A DNA stretch of 64,000 bases from Burkholderia lata (GCF_000012945.1 NC_007511.1:62001-126000), one strand, 5' to 3'. Numbered from the stretch's first letter, positions 42,056 through 51,862 are shown. Notes: generated by a model not told the origin, from the sequence alone. Numbers and translations: made by a program.

Positions 42056-44134
42056 ATGAATCGGGCTTCCAGTACCCTGCTCTGGATTGCGGTCGCGCTG
42101 CTCGGCGCGTTCGCGTTCGGCACGATCGCACTCGCACACGGCGAGCGCGTCAGTGCCCTCTGGATCGTGATCGCCGCAGTCTGCGTGTATCTGATCGCGT
42201 ATCGCTTCTACAGCCGTTTCATCGCCAGCAAGGTCATGCAGCTCGACGGGCTGCGGATGACGCCGGCCGTCAAGTACAACGATGGCCTCGACTACGTGCC
42301 GACCAACAAGTACGTGCTGTTCGGCCATCACTTCGCCGCGATCGCCGGCGCCGGCCCGCTCGTCGGGCCCGTGCTCGCCGCGCAGATGGGCTACATGCCC
42401 GGCATGCTGTGGATCCTGGCCGGCGTCGTGTTCGCCGGTGCGGTGCAGGACTTCATCGTGCTGTTCATCTCGACGCGCCGCGACGGCCGCTCGCTCGGCG
42501 ATCTCGTCAAGATGGAGCTCGGCACGGTGCCCGGCGTGATCGCGCTGTTCGGCGCGTTCCTGATCATGGTGATCATCCTCGCGGTGCTCGCGCTGATCGT
42601 CGTGAAGGCGCTGACCAATTCGCCGTGGGGCACGTTCACCGTCGCCGCGACGATTCCGATCGCACTGTTCATGGGCGTCTATACGCGCTACATCCGTCCG
42701 GGCCGCATCGGCGAAGTGTCGATCATCGGCTTCGTGCTGCTGATGGCATCGATCGCGTTCGGCCAGCACGTGCACGATTCGCCGACGCTCGCCGCGTGGT
42801 TCACGTTCACGGGCACCCAGCTCACGTGGATCCTGATCGGCTACGGCTTCGTCGCCTCGGTGCTGCCGGTGTGGCTACTGCTCGCGCCGCGCGACTACCT
42901 GTCGACGTTCCTGAAGATCGGCACGATCCTCGGCCTCGCGATCGGCATCCTGGTCGTCGCACCGGAACTGAAGATGCCCGCGCTGACGAAGTTCGTCGAT
43001 GGCACGGGCCCCGTGTGGTCGGGCGGCCTGTTCCCGTTCCTGTTCATCACGATCGCGTGCGGTGCCGTGTCGGGCTTCCATGCGCTGATCTCGTCGGGCA
43101 CGACGCCGAAGCTGATCGACAACGAAACCAACGCGCGCTTCATCGGTTACGGCGCGATGCTGATGGAGTCGTTCGTCGCGATCATGGCGCTGGTCGCCGC
43201 GAGCGTGATCGAGCCGGGCATCTACTTCGCGATGAACGCGCCGGCCGCCGTGCTCGGCTCGACGCCGGAAGCGGTCGCCAACACCGTCACGCAATGGGGC
43301 TTCGTGCTGACGCCGGACATGCTGACGCAGACCGCGAAGGCCGTCGGTGAAACGACGATCATCGCGCGCGCGGGCGGCGCGCCGACGCTGGCCGTCGGCA
43401 TGGCGCACATCCTGCACCAGGTGATCGGCGGCGAAGCGATGATGGCGTTCTGGTATCACTTCGCGATCCTGTTCGAGGCGCTGTTCATCCTGACGGCCGT
43501 CGACGCCGGCACGCGCGCAGGCCGCTTCATGCTGCAGGACCTGCTCGGCACGTTCCACCCGGCGCTCAAGCGCACCGAGTCGCTGCCCGCGAACCTGGTC
43601 GCGACCGCGCTGTGCGTGGCCGCGTGGGGCTACTTCCTGTACCAGGGCGTGGTCGATCCGCTCGGCGGCATCAACACGCTGTGGCCGCTGTTCGGCATCT
43701 CGAACCAGATGCTTGCCGCGATCGCGCTGGTGCTCGGCACCGTCGTGCTGTTCAAGATGAAGCGCGAGCGCTATGCGTGGGTGACGATCGTGCCGACCGT
43801 GTGGCTGCTGATCTGCACGCTGACCGCCGGCTGGCAGAAGATTTTCGACGCGAACCCGAAGGTCAGCTTCCTCGCGCACGCCGCGAAGCTGCAGGCCGCG
43901 GTGGACGAAGGCAAGGTGCTTGCCCCGGCGAAGTCGATCGCGCAGATGAAGCGGATCATCTTCAACGACTACATCGATGCGGCGCTGGCCGGGTTGTTCA
44001 TCTTCGTCGTCGTGGCGATCGCGGTGTACGGCGTGATCGCCGTGCTGCGCGCGCGCCGCGAGTCGAAGCCGACCGTGCGCGAGACGCCGTACGAAGCCAT
44101 GCCGGCCGCGCAGGCGCTCGGCAGCGGACGTTAA
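42056..44134 (+). CDS. cstA: CstA family pyruvate/peptide transporter
   Basis: 692 residues with many membrane segments, the normal size for CstA/BtsT. Family blocks include YNDGLDYVPTNKYVLFGHHF, AIAGAGPLVGPVLAAQMGY and VSGFHALISSGTTPKLIDNE. In enteric bacteria these proteins import pyruvate with protons and help under carbon starvation. AGGAG precedes the ATG. The ybdD gene follows after 12 bases, the standard partner. The long, structured upstream region with three TACGTA boxes suggests tight control. A terminator follows ybdD. Confidence 0.93.
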   Translation: MNRASSTLLWIAVALLGAFAFGTIALAHGERVSALWIVIAAVCVYLIAYRFYSRFIASKVMQLDGLRMTPAVKYNDGLDYVPTNKYVLFGHHFAAIAGAGPLVGPVLAAQMGYMPGMLWILAGVVFAGAVQDFIVLFISTRRDGRSLGDLVKMELGTVPGVIALFGAFLIMVIILAVLALIVVKALTNSPWGTFTVAATIPIALFMGVYTRYIRPGRIGEVSIIGFVLLMASIAFGQHVHDSPTLAAWFTFTGTQLTWILIGYGFVASVLPVWLLLAPRDYLSTFLKIGTILGLAIGILVVAPELKMPALTKFVDGTGPVWSGGLFPFLFITIACGAVSGFHALISSGTTPKLIDNETNARFIGYGAMLMESFVAIMALVAASVIEPGIYFAMNAPAAVLGSTPEAVANTVTQWGFVLTPDMLTQTAKAVGETTIIARAGGAPTLAVGMAHILHQVIGGEAMMAFWYHFAILFEALFILTAVDAGTRAGRFMLQDLLGTFHPALKRTESLPANLVATALCVAAWGYFLYQGVVDPLGGINTLWPLFGISNQMLAAIALVLGTVVLFKMKRERYAWVTIVPTVWLLICTLTAGWQKIFDANPKVSFLAHAAKLQAAVDEGKVLAPAKSIAQMKRIIFNDYIDAALAGLFIFVVVAIAVYGVIAVLRARRESKPTVRETPYEAMPAAQALGSGR

Positions 44135-44146
44135 GGGGAGGCCGCG

Positions 44147-44353
44147 ATGTTCAGCGATCTTGGCAGCGACCTGCGCAGCGCGGGGCGTTACCTCGGGCAG
44201 GCGTTGCGGCTGATGGTCGGCCTGCCCGACTACGACACCTACGTCGCGCACATGCGCGCGACCCATCCGGACCGCGAGCCGATGACGTACGAGGAATTCT
44301 TCCGCGAGCGTCAGAATGCGCGGTATGGGTCGGGAGCGGGGAAGTGCTGTTGA
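44147..44353 (+). CDS. ybdD: YbdD/YjiX family small protein
   Basis: 68 residues, full length for this family. The signature [20 protein letters not shown] followed by [16 protein letters not shown] is clear. It is encoded directly behind cstA with GGGGAGG before the ATG, the arrangement known from cstA-ybdD and btsT-yjiX, where the small protein is needed for pyruvate uptake. It ends CC, which is unusual but falls after the conserved part. Confidence 0.93.
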   Translation: MFSDLGSDLRSAGRYLGQALRLMVGLPDYDTYVAHMRATHPDREPMTYEEFFRERQNARYGSGAGKCC

Positions 44354-44389
44354 ACCGCACCGCCACGGCAGTTCGGTGATCGAACGGGA

Positions 44390-44419
44390 AGCGCCGCGAA
44401 GGATTTCGCGGCGCTTTTT
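44390..44419 (+). terminator. Intrinsic terminator after cstA-ybdD
   Basis: AGCGCCGCGAA (44390-44400) pairs with TTCGCGGCGCT (44405-44415) around GGAT and is followed by five T residues, then CTTT. Confidence 0.9.
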
Positions 44420-44547
44420 CTTTGGCGGGCCGGCGGCGCGCATGCCGCGGGAATCGCCGCGTCGTTTGCCGGCGCGCAGCACGGCAAAACCCGCCGGCCG
44501 GTATCATAGGGTTCATTTTTCCCGATGGACCCGCAGGAGAACACGTC

Positions 44548-45168
44548 GTGCATGTCGGTGAGCGTTTCAACAGCATTTCCCATCTCGTCGGCGCGGTGCT
44601 GTCGGTGGTCGGTCTCGTGGCGCTCGTGACGATGGGCGCGCTCGAAGGCGATCCGTACAAGGTGGTGAGCTTCAGCGTGTACGGCGCGATGCTGATCCTG
44701 CTCTACGCAATCTCGACGCTGTACCACAGCGTGCGCAATCCGCGCCTGAAAGCGATCCTGCAGAAGTGCGACCACTCGGCGATCTACCTGCTGATCGCCG
44801 GCAGCTATACGCCGTTCACGCTGGTCACGCTGCGCGGCCCGTGGGGCTGGTCGCTGTTCGGCGTGAGCTGGGGGCTGGCCGTGTTCGGGATCGTGCAGGA
44901 GCTGACGCTCGGGCGCCGCACGCGCCTGCTGTCGATGATCCTGTACGTGGCGATGGGCTGGCTCGCGCTCGTCGCGGTGCGTCCGCTGATCCACGCGCTG
45001 CCGCCGGTCGGTACCGCGTGGCTCTTGGCCGGCGGGTTGATCTACAGCGCGGGGATCTACTTCTTCATTAACGACGAACGCATCCGCCACGGGCACGGCA
45101 TCTGGCATCTGTTCGTGCTGGCCGGGAGCCTGTGCCAGTTCGTCAGTGTCGCGATGTACGTTGCGTGA
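44548..45168 (+). CDS. Hemolysin III/TrhA (PAQR-type) family membrane protein
   Basis: 206 residues from GTG at 44548, supported by AGGAG eight bases upstream. Seven membrane segments and the conserved SISHLVGAVL, ISTLYHSVRNPRLKAILQK, CDHSAIYLLIAGSYTPFTL and GHGIWHLFVLAGSLCQF motifs identify the YqfA/TrhA branch of the PAQR family, with Ser, Asp and His residues expected to bind zinc. These proteins influence membrane energetics and fluidity. It is monocistronic, and convergent with the MFS gene. Confidence 0.9.
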   Translation: MHVGERFNSISHLVGAVLSVVGLVALVTMGALEGDPYKVVSFSVYGAMLILLYAISTLYHSVRNPRLKAILQKCDHSAIYLLIAGSYTPFTLVTLRGPWGWSLFGVSWGLAVFGIVQELTLGRRTRLLSMILYVAMGWLALVAVRPLIHALPPVGTAWLLAGGLIYSAGIYFFINDERIRHGHGIWHLFVLAGSLCQFVSVAMYVA

Positions 45169-45227
45169 GCGGCAGGCTGCACTGACCCCAAGGCGATGAG
45201 CAGCCGGCGCGTCTGCCAGAGCCTGCT

Positions 45228-46634
45228 CTAGCGGCGCGTGGCGGTCCGCAACTGCGCGGCCGTTTCGCCGGGTGCCGGTGCCGGCCGCGCGGTGATCCAC
45301 CACGTCGTTGCGGCGAGCGCCGACAATCCGGTCGCGATGCCGAGCGCCACGCGCATCGCCGCCGGAAACGGCTGCAGCGTCGCAATGCACGCGCCGAAGA
45401 TCGCCACACCAAGCGCCGATCCACTCTGCCGCGCTGCGTTCAGCGCGGCCGCCGCCACGCCGGCATGGCGCCGGTCGATCGTCCCGAGCGCCGGTGACGT
45501 CGCGGCTGGCGAGATGAATCCCGACGCGAAGCCGATCGCGAGCATCGGCGCGACGGCGAGCCACGCGGGCGTCGTCGCACCGATGCCCGTCATGCCGAGC
45601 GCGCCGGCCGCATAGAGCGCGAATGCCGCGCACATCGAGCCGCGCGCGCCGAAGCGCGCAACCAGCGTCCCCGAACACAGCCCGCCGAGCGCGACCATCG
45701 CGGTCATCGGCAGGAACGCGAGCCCCGTGTCGAGCGGGCTCGCGCCGCGGATCTGCCGATAGAACAGGCTGAGCACGAACAGCAGGCCGTAGAACACGAA
45801 CGCCGACGCCATCGATACGAACGTCGAGCCCGCGAACAGCCGGTTGCGGAAGAACGCGAGCGGCAGCATCGGTTCGCGGCGGCGCGCTTCGATCGCGATG
45901 AACGCGATCCATGCGACGGCGCTCGCTATCGCGCCGCCGACGATCGGCGCCGAGTGCCAGCCGAGCGACGGGCCTTCGATCAGCGTGCCGATCAGCGCTG
46001 CGATCGCGACGATGGCCGCGGCCTGGCCGCCCCAGTCGAAATGCCGCGAGGCGTCGCCGTCGGCGCGCGCGACCGTGCGGCCGAGCCAGATGCCGGCAAG
46101 CCCGAGCGGCAGGTTCACGAAGAAGAGGCTGCGCCACCCGAACAGATGGATCAGCAGGCCGCCGATCAACGGGCCCGATGCCATCGCAATGCCGCCGCAG
46201 CCCATCCACAGGCTGATCGCCGACGCGCGCGCGGCCGGTTCGGGGAAGGCGCGGTTGAGCAGCGCGAGCGAGCAGGGCACCAGCATCGCGCTGCCGACGC
46301 CCTGCAGCGCGCGGGCAATCGCGAGCGCCGGAAGGTTCGGCGCGACGCCGCACAACGCCGACGCAGCGACGAATACCGCGAGCCCCGCGATATAGACGTC
46401 GCGATCGCCGAGCCGGTCGCCGAGCGTGCCGCCTGTCATCAGCAGGCTCGCGAACGCGAGCGTGTACGCGTTCACGATCCACTGCAGGCCGGCCACGCGG
46501 CTGCCGAACGTGTGGGCGATGTCGACGAGCGCGACGTTGACGATGGACGCGTCGAGCAGCACGAGCGTGTAGCTCACGCAGGTCGCGGCGAGCACGCGGC
46601 GGGCCGCGGCGCGGTTCGGCGCGGCGGCCGTCAT
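45228..46634 (-). CDS. MFS drug exporter, DHA2 (14-helix) family
   Basis: 468 residues with about 14 membrane segments. Motifs LDASIVNVALVDIAHTFG, GGTLGDRLGDRDVYIAGLAV (motif A) and ARALQGVGSAMLVPCSLAL (motif C region) are those of DHA2 proton-driven multidrug exporters. The ATG at 46634 overlaps the stop of the upstream SnoaL-like gene (ATGA), so the two are coupled. The substrate is unknown. No regulator adjoins. Confidence 0.88.
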   Translation of the reverse strand: MTAAAPNRAAARRVLAATCVSYTLVLLDASIVNVALVDIAHTFGSRVAGLQWIVNAYTLAFASLLMTGGTLGDRLGDRDVYIAGLAVFVAASALCGVAPNLPALAIARALQGVGSAMLVPCSLALLNRAFPEPAARASAISLWMGCGGIAMASGPLIGGLLIHLFGWRSLFFVNLPLGLAGIWLGRTVARADGDASRHFDWGGQAAAIVAIAALIGTLIEGPSLGWHSAPIVGGAIASAVAWIAFIAIEARRREPMLPLAFFRNRLFAGSTFVSMASAFVFYGLLFVLSLFYRQIRGASPLDTGLAFLPMTAMVALGGLCSGTLVARFGARGSMCAAFALYAAGALGMTGIGATTPAWLAVAPMLAIGFASGFISPAATSPALGTIDRRHAGVAAAALNAARQSGSALGVAIFGACIATLQPFPAAMRVALGIATGLSALAATTWWITARPAPAPGETAAQLRTATRR

Positions 46635-47062
46635 GTGCGGTCGGGCGTTGGCATGATGGCTTGCAGCGCGAGAAAGCCGACCCATCCCCAGTACACGCGA
46701 TGATGCGCGATCAGCCCGTCGCGCAGATCCATCACCTCGACGAGATCGACCTGGTCGCCGTCCGGCGTGGCGCGCGGATATTCCCACGTGAGCTGGCGGC
46801 CGTTCGAGAAGAACAGCCCGGTGCGGTACCAGCGCCCGAGCTGGTTGCCCGGGTTGCGCAGGCCCGCCGCGAAGAATGCACCGATCGCGGCCTTGCCGCG
46901 CAGCACGCCCGAGCCGTGATCGGGCAGCGTGACGACGATCAGCGGCGTTTCGAGCACCGCGTCGTCGGCATACAGCGCCATGAGCGCATCGACGTCGCGC
47001 GCGACGACGGCCGCGTGCCAGCCTTCATAAATGTGCCGGGCCTCGGCGTGGGCGTGTGACAT
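46631..47062 (-). CDS. SnoaL/NTF2-like protein coupled to the MFS exporter
   Basis: 143 residues, cytoplasmic, with one NTF2-like domain (EARHIYEGWHAAVVARDVDA, LMALYADDAVLETPL, then VEVMDLRDGLIAHHRVYWGW). The ATG at 47062 follows GGAACC; an in-frame ATG at 47080 is the alternative. SnoaL-like proteins act on or bind polyketide-like and steroid-like compounds. Translational coupling to a drug exporter suggests both handle the same compound, but this is inference. Confidence 0.83.
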   Translation of the reverse strand: MSHAHAEARHIYEGWHAAVVARDVDALMALYADDAVLETPLIVVTLPDHGSGVLRGKAAIGAFFAAGLRNPGNQLGRWYRTGLFFSNGRQLTWEYPRATPDGDQVDLVEVMDLRDGLIAHHRVYWGWVGFLALQAIMPTPDRT

Positions 47063-47179
47063 GGCGGGTTCCGGAAGCATCGATAACGGAACCCACTGTA
47101 TGGGCGCGCCGTCGCGGGACGTTTCACGTCGACCCGAAACGTGGATGTCGACGCGGCGCAGGCGGCCGCGTGCCGGCCC

Positions 47180-47533
47180 TTATCCGGCCAGCGCGTCGAG
47201 ATTCAGCTCATACGATTTGCCGATCCACACCGCGCAATCGCGATGGTCGCGCAGTTCGTCGTTCGTATTCGGATGCAGGAAGATATCGAGCGCGCCGTGA
47301 TTCAGCACGAGCCACGGCACGATGTCGTCGAAGCGCGCGGCGTCGAACGCGATCTGGTACGACCAGGCCGGGTGCGGGCCGACGAGGCGTTCGTGAAAGC
47401 GGCCGAGTTCGATGACCGCGCCGAACCGTTCGTCGACGACCTGGCGAAACGCCCAGGCCGCGTCGCGGCTGGCCGCATCGAAATAGACGTGCGCGTGCCA
47501 ACTGTGGATGGCGGTGGTGTCGAGGGCAGCCAT
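47180..47533 (-). CDS. DOPA 4,5-dioxygenase family protein
   Basis: 117 residues. The family motifs are all visible: SWHAHVYFDA near residue 11, GRFHERLVGPHPAWSYQIAF in the middle, and LNHGALDIFLHPNTNDELRD with HRD near the end. Fungal and plant members open the ring of DOPA to make betalamic-type pigments; short bacterial members have unknown natural substrates, probably catechols. It is monocistronic. The start at 47533 is the only one that fits the family length. Confidence 0.87.
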   Translation of the reverse strand: MAALDTTAIHSWHAHVYFDAASRDAAWAFRQVVDERFGAVIELGRFHERLVGPHPAWSYQIAFDAARFDDIVPWLVLNHGALDIFLHPNTNDELRDHRDCAVWIGKSYELNLDALAG

Positions 47534-48025
47534 GGAAGGACTCGATAAAAAGGGGAATGCATGAGGTGCCGTGCGAAACGGCCGATGCATGATTATCGCG
47601 CGTCCTTGCTGTGCGCGTCGTGTCGCAATCCGGCAATCCGGACGCGATGACTTGTCCTGAATCACAGCAACCGTTCGATTCGATCGGGTCGGCGATTGAG
47701 GTATCCGCACGCGCGATATCACGCCGGAAGCCTTGCCGGCAGGTGCGCGAGCCGCGATTGCATCGGCAACACGTCATTTCGGAAATTGAAAAAGCGCTGC
47801 GTGCGCTGCTGCGGATCGTCTGAACAAATGCGATCAGGGCGTTGAATGAAATAAAGAAATTCCTGTTGGGCGGGATTCGCGCGTGACGGGGCTTGCGCAC
47901 CGGATTTCGAAGCCGAAAATATCAATTGCAGATTCGGCTATTCATGCGGAATGCGGCGCGTCTTACGATGGTTTCAACGCATCGTCGAACACGATCGATG
48001 CGGGGACAACCACCTGGAGGCCACT
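47534..48025. other. Intergenic region, no gene seen
   Basis: 492 bp between the DOPA-dioxygenase-like gene and the DUF4148 gene. The last 200 bases (about 47820-47970) are AT-rich and probably hold the promoter of the DUF4148 gene. No repeat, hairpin with T-tract or credible coding sequence stands out. Confidence 0.4.
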
Positions 48026-48403
48026 ATGCGATCCCTCGTTCCCGTTGCTGTACTTTCCTGCGCACTCGTTGCGCTGCCCGCTGTCAGTTTCGCTCAGTCT
48101 GCCGTGACCTACGGCGGATCGAATGTCTCACTATCGAGCTGGTCGGCGGCACGTGCCGAAACCGACGCGCAACTGATGCAGATGACGCGCGCAGGCTATC
48201 GCGCGACGTCGGCCGGCAACCAGAACTATCCGCTCGCGATGCAGCGTGCGCTCGAGCGTGTCCACAACCCGGTGCCGGACCGGTCGCGCGAAGAGCGGGC
48301 CGAGATGGAAGCGCGCGCGGCGCGCGACGTGCAGGGCGGCCATCCGGTCAAGGCGTTCTTCGTGAAGACCGCGTACTACCTGAAGGGCGAGAACACGTTC
48401 TGA
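48026..48403 (+). CDS. DUF4148 domain exported protein
   Basis: 125 residues. A signal peptide (VAVLSCALVALPAVSFAQ) is followed by a short helical region with the DUF4148-like order of residues (AETDAQLMQMTRAGYRATSA then NYPLAMQRALERV). GGAGG precedes the ATG. This family of small periplasmic proteins is expanded in Burkholderia and has no known function. A possible 70-codon frame and a gene of unknown function follow on the same strand. Confidence 0.75.
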   Translation: MRSLVPVAVLSCALVALPAVSFAQSAVTYGGSNVSLSSWSAARAETDAQLMQMTRAGYRATSAGNQNYPLAMQRALERVHNPVPDRSREERAEMEARAARDVQGGHPVKAFFVKTAYYLKGENTF

Positions 48404-48417
48404 TGCAGGAGACGAGC

Positions 48418-48630
48418 ATGGCTTGCACGATCCGATTTGCCGGCGTCGTGCGCGCGTCGGCGCCGCGCCGGCTGCCGGACGCGCGAGCGACGCAGCGGCG
48501 CGACGATAGGCACGGCGCGTGGCGTCGTGTGAAGCACCGGCGCCATGCGCGCCGTGACGCCGTTGCGTGCCGCATCGCATGGCCGGCCGTCGCGGCGAGC
48601 GACGCGACCTCAAGCGGGAGCCAATCATGA
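48418..48630 (+). CDS. Possible 70-residue arginine-rich protein
   Basis: ATG at 48418 is preceded by GGAG six bases upstream and its stop overlaps the next gene's start as ATGA, both signs of a real gene. The product (MACTIRFAGVVRASAPRRLP start) is rich in arginine and alanine and matches nothing I know; such composition is also typical of chance frames in GC-rich DNA. Kept as a low-confidence candidate. Confidence 0.3.
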   Translation: MACTIRFAGVVRASAPRRLPDARATQRRDDRHGAWRRVKHRRHARRDAVACRIAWPAVAASDATSSGSQS

Positions 48631-49115
48631 AGGGCACCCGGAAGCACCGTCGCCACGTGCCGCTGACCCGAGAGTGGCTGCTGCCGCTGCCGCCCGTGCA
48701 AGCACGCGACATCTCGCTGAAATGCCACATGGCGCTCGTCGCGCTGCGTGGCGGGCATGGCAACGAGGCGCTGCTGATGCGGTTGCGCACGAGCGTCTAC
48801 CTGGTGTTCCTGGCGCTCGACGATGCGGTGAGCGCGGACGCGGACATCGACGTGTGTGTCGACGCGGAGCGTGCGCTCGATGCGGGCGTGGCGCGTGCCG
48901 CACAAAGCGGCGCATGGACGCTGCACGACGACGAATGCGCGGTACTCGAGCATGTGCTCGCGGCGAACGACACGTGCGTCACGACGCTCACGCGGCATCG
49001 GCTGGCCGAGCTGTGGGAGCACGTCTGCACGTTCGCGTCGAGCGGCCAGCCGGCACTCGTCGCGAGCGCGGCGGAGAGGATGCGCGTGCATGCGGCCGAA
49101 TCGCTGGCCGCGTAG
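48627..49115 (+). CDS. Conserved hypothetical protein
   Basis: 162 residues from ATG at 48627 with GGGAG upstream. The sequence is mainly helical with no signal peptide or membrane segment; the N-terminus is basic (MKGTRKHRRHVPLTREWLLP), followed by LPPVQARDISLKCHMALVAL and four scattered cysteines. It recalls small Burkholderia proteins of unknown function, though I cannot name a family. A strong terminator lies downstream. Confidence 0.65.
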   Translation: MKGTRKHRRHVPLTREWLLPLPPVQARDISLKCHMALVALRGGHGNEALLMRLRTSVYLVFLALDDAVSADADIDVCVDAERALDAGVARAAQSGAWTLHDDECAVLEHVLAANDTCVTTLTRHRLAELWEHVCTFASSGQPALVASAAERMRVHAAESLAA

Positions 49116-49265
49116 CGTCGCACCGGTTTCGCAGGGAGGATGGAGGAGACAGGGCCGGCCGCACCGGCGCAGCGACCCAGTCGCGTGGTTTCAGCGAATG
49201 CGTGGCTGTCGCGGCAATCGATACGGTGACGGCGGAACGCGACGCAAAATCGCGGCCCAAAACAA

Positions 49266-49303
49266 AAGCGCCACGGAGCGGACTCCGTGGCGCTTCTTTT
49301 TTT
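49266..49303. terminator. Bidirectional terminator between convergent genes
   Basis: A perfect 13-base stem, AAGCGCCACGGAG (49266-49278) with its complement (49283-49295), loop CGGA. On the plus strand it is followed by C and seven T residues; on the minus strand by TTGTTTT. It ends both the hypothetical gene and hpnH. Confidence 0.92.
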
Positions 49304-49345
49304 CCCGCCGGCGCGGAGGCATGGCCTCCGCGTGGCGAAACGCAC

Positions 49346-50506
49346 TCAGGCTGCTGCTGCCGGCTTCGCCGCCTTCTGCAGTTTGCCCTTGCCGGCGCGC
49401 TGGATTTCTTCGAGCTTGATCTCGACGTGGCGCGAGAACACGTACTCGGCCGGGCGCTGCTTGTCGATCGGAATGTCCGGAGCGAACGGGCCGTCGGTCT
49501 TGATGCCCTTGCGGCTCACGGCGAACGCCTTCAGCGGGTGCGCCATCGTGTCCATCACGGCGGTCGCTTCGAAGCCGCAGTGGACCATGCAGTCCGCGCA
49601 CTTCTCGTAGTTGCCGACGCCGTAGTTGTCCCAGTTCGTGTCTTCCATCAGTTCCTTGAAGGTCTTCACGTAACCTTCGCCGACCAGGTAGCACGGCTTT
49701 TGCCAGCCGAACACCGTACGCGCCGGGTTGCCCCACGGCGTGCACTTGTACGTCTGGTTGCCGGCCAGGAAGTCGAGGAACAGCGACGACTGGCTGAACG
49801 ACCAGCGCTTGCCGCCTTCACCGCGCTTCAGGATTTCGCGGAACAGGTTCTTCGTCTTGTCGCGGTTCAGGAAGTGCTGCTGATCCGGCGCGCGCTCGTA
49901 CGCGTAGCCCGGCGACACGGTGATGCCGTCGACGCCGATCGGCTTGAGCGTATCGAAGAACTTCGCGACGCGTTCCGGTACCGCATCGTTGAACAGCGTG
50001 CAGTTGATGTTCACGCGGAAGCCGCGGCGCTTCGCTTCCTTGATCGCCGCGACGGCCTTGTCGTACACGCCTTCCTGCGACACCGAGTGGTCGTGCGCCT
50101 GCTGGTCGCCGTCGAGGTGGACCGACCAGACGAAGTACGGGCTCGGCTGGTAGTCGTCCATCTTCTTTTCCATCAGCAGCGCGTTCGTGCAGAGGTAGAC
50201 GAACTTCTTGCGCTTCATGATGCCGCGGACGATTTCCGGCATTTCCTTGTGCAGCAGCGGCTCGCCGCCCGCGATCGACACGATCGGTGCGCCGCACTCG
50301 TCGACCGCTTCCAGGCATTCCTGGACGGACAGACGCTGGTTCAGGATGGGGTCCGGGTAATCGATCTTGCCGCAGCCGTTGCACGCGAGGTTGCAGCGGA
50401 ACAGCGGCTCGAGCATCAGCGCGAGCGGATAGCGTTTGTTGCCGGACAGGTGTTGGCGCGTGATGTACGCGCCGACGCGGACTTGCTGGAGCAGCGGAAT
50501 AGACAA
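49346..50506 (-). CDS. hpnH: Hopanoid biosynthesis radical SAM protein HpnH
   Basis: 386 residues. HpnH joins adenosine to diploptene/hopene to make adenosyl hopane, the first step of side-chain extension. The radical-SAM cysteines are Cys38, Cys42 and Cys45 in CNLACNGC, followed by IVSIAGGEPLLHKEMPEIV. A further cysteine cluster near the end (YEKCADCMVHCGFEA) is characteristic of HpnH. The C-terminal tail is Lys/Ala-rich. It lies 12 bases behind ispH in one operon. Confidence 0.95.
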   Translation of the reverse strand: MSIPLLQQVRVGAYITRQHLSGNKRYPLALMLEPLFRCNLACNGCGKIDYPDPILNQRLSVQECLEAVDECGAPIVSIAGGEPLLHKEMPEIVRGIMKRKKFVYLCTNALLMEKKMDDYQPSPYFVWSVHLDGDQQAHDHSVSQEGVYDKAVAAIKEAKRRGFRVNINCTLFNDAVPERVAKFFDTLKPIGVDGITVSPGYAYERAPDQQHFLNRDKTKNLFREILKRGEGGKRWSFSQSSLFLDFLAGNQTYKCTPWGNPARTVFGWQKPCYLVGEGYVKTFKELMEDTNWDNYGVGNYEKCADCMVHCGFEATAVMDTMAHPLKAFAVSRKGIKTDGPFAPDIPIDKQRPAEYVFSRHVEIKLEEIQRAGKGKLQKAAKPAAAA

Positions 50507-50518
50507 GAGATGTCCTCC

Positions 50519-51460
50519 TTAAACTTCGCGGGCGACAGCTTGCGTGAGCTTCGCCGGCAGCTTGAATTCGACTTTTTCCTCACGGCCCGCCATCGTCGTG
50601 ACGTCGACGGGACCCAGTGCGCGCAACGCGCCGATTACATCTTCGACCATTTCCTCGGGCGCGGACGCCCCGGCGGTCAGGCCCACGGTCTTCGCATTCG
50701 CGAACCATTCGGCCTTTACTTCTGAACCGTCGGCGACGAGGTAGCTCGGCACACCACTTTCGGTGCCGATCTCGCGCAGGCGGTTCGAGTTCGAGCTGTT
50801 CGTCGCACCGACGACGAGCAGCACGTCAACCTGTTCGCTCAGCTCGCGCACGGCGGCCTGGCGATTTTGCGTCGCGTAGCAGATGTCGCGCGTGTCCGGG
50901 CCGACGAGGTCGGTGAACCGGCGCTGCAACGCTTCGATGATGCCGCGCGTATCGTCGACCGACAGCGTGGTCTGCGTAATGTACGCGACCGGCGTATCGA
51001 CAGGCACCGTCAGCGTATCGACTTCTGCTTCGCTCTGCACGAGGATCACCTCGGCCGGAATCTGGCCGATCGTACCCTCGACTTCCGGGTGGCCCGCGTG
51101 GCCGATCAGGATCAGCCGGCGGCCCGCCGCGACATACTGGCGGCCCTGCACGTGCACTTTCGTGACAAGCGGGCAGGTGGCGTCGAGCACGTCGAGCCCG
51201 CGCGTTTCCGCGTCGCGCTCGACCGTTTGGGCGACACCGTGCGCGCTGAAGATCGCGACAGCGCCGTGGGGCACCTCGTCGAGTTCCTCAACGAATCGCG
51301 CCCCTTTATTACGCAGATTTTCGACGACATGCCGGTTATGCACGATCTCATGACGCACATAGACCGGCGCACCGTGCTGTTGCAGCGCGCGATCGACGAT
51401 CTCGATCGCACGGACAACCCCCGCACAAAAGCCGCGGGGCTGGGCAAGGATGACTCGCAT
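50519..51460 (-). CDS. ispH: 4-hydroxy-3-methylbut-2-enyl diphosphate reductase
   Basis: 313 residues. IspH makes IPP and DMAPP from HMBPP, the last step of the MEP pathway, using a [4Fe-4S] cluster. The cluster cysteines are Cys12 (RGFCAG), Cys96 (DATCPLV) and Cys194 (DICYATQNR); His124 and Glu126 in [10 protein letters not shown] are substrate and proton-relay residues. It is upstream of hpnH by 12 bases, so this copy is tied to hopanoid production. Many Burkholderia have another ispH; which one is housekeeping cannot be decided here. Confidence 0.94.
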   Translation of the reverse strand: MRVILAQPRGFCAGVVRAIEIVDRALQQHGAPVYVRHEIVHNRHVVENLRNKGARFVEELDEVPHGAVAIFSAHGVAQTVERDAETRGLDVLDATCPLVTKVHVQGRQYVAAGRRLILIGHAGHPEVEGTIGQIPAEVILVQSEAEVDTLTVPVDTPVAYITQTTLSVDDTRGIIEALQRRFTDLVGPDTRDICYATQNRQAAVRELSEQVDVLLVVGATNSSNSNRLREIGTESGVPSYLVADGSEVKAEWFANAKTVGLTAGASAPEEMVEDVIGALRALGPVDVTTMAGREEKVEFKLPAKLTQAVAREV

Positions 51461-51862
51461 AGGTGAGCGAACTCCGACGACAGACGCCGGGGTTCGAGGA
51501 GCTGGCACTCGCTCGCTCGCCCCGGCTTGATGTTATGAAGGCAGGAACGAACCGGCCGGCCAGGCCCCGGAACCCCGAATTAATCGCGCATTTTAACCCT
51601 ATCGGGAAGTCCTTGCTCTGGTGCTGTGTCTGGCGTGTTGCATTTGCGGGAGAGCCGCGTCGGCGCTGGCGCGCGCGGAACCCAGTAAACTAGGCGGTTT
51701 CGCGGGCAGCCGCTCCGGCTGCCCGGCGTCGCGCTCATTTCAAGGCCATTCGATGACCGTCGATTCTTACGCGTTTTGCCCGGCCGCCCGTGCGGTTTCG
51801 GGCGTTTTGTTCCTGACCCCTATTGATTTTGCCGATGCCGGCGCCCGACAGGAGGCGCGCCG
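51461..51862. other. Divergent promoter region between ispH and hpnB
   Basis: 402 bp. It probably carries promoters for both hopanoid transcription units; AT-rich patches lie near 51525-51605 and 51680-51695. No protein-coding sequence or hairpin was convincing. Confidence 0.4.
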
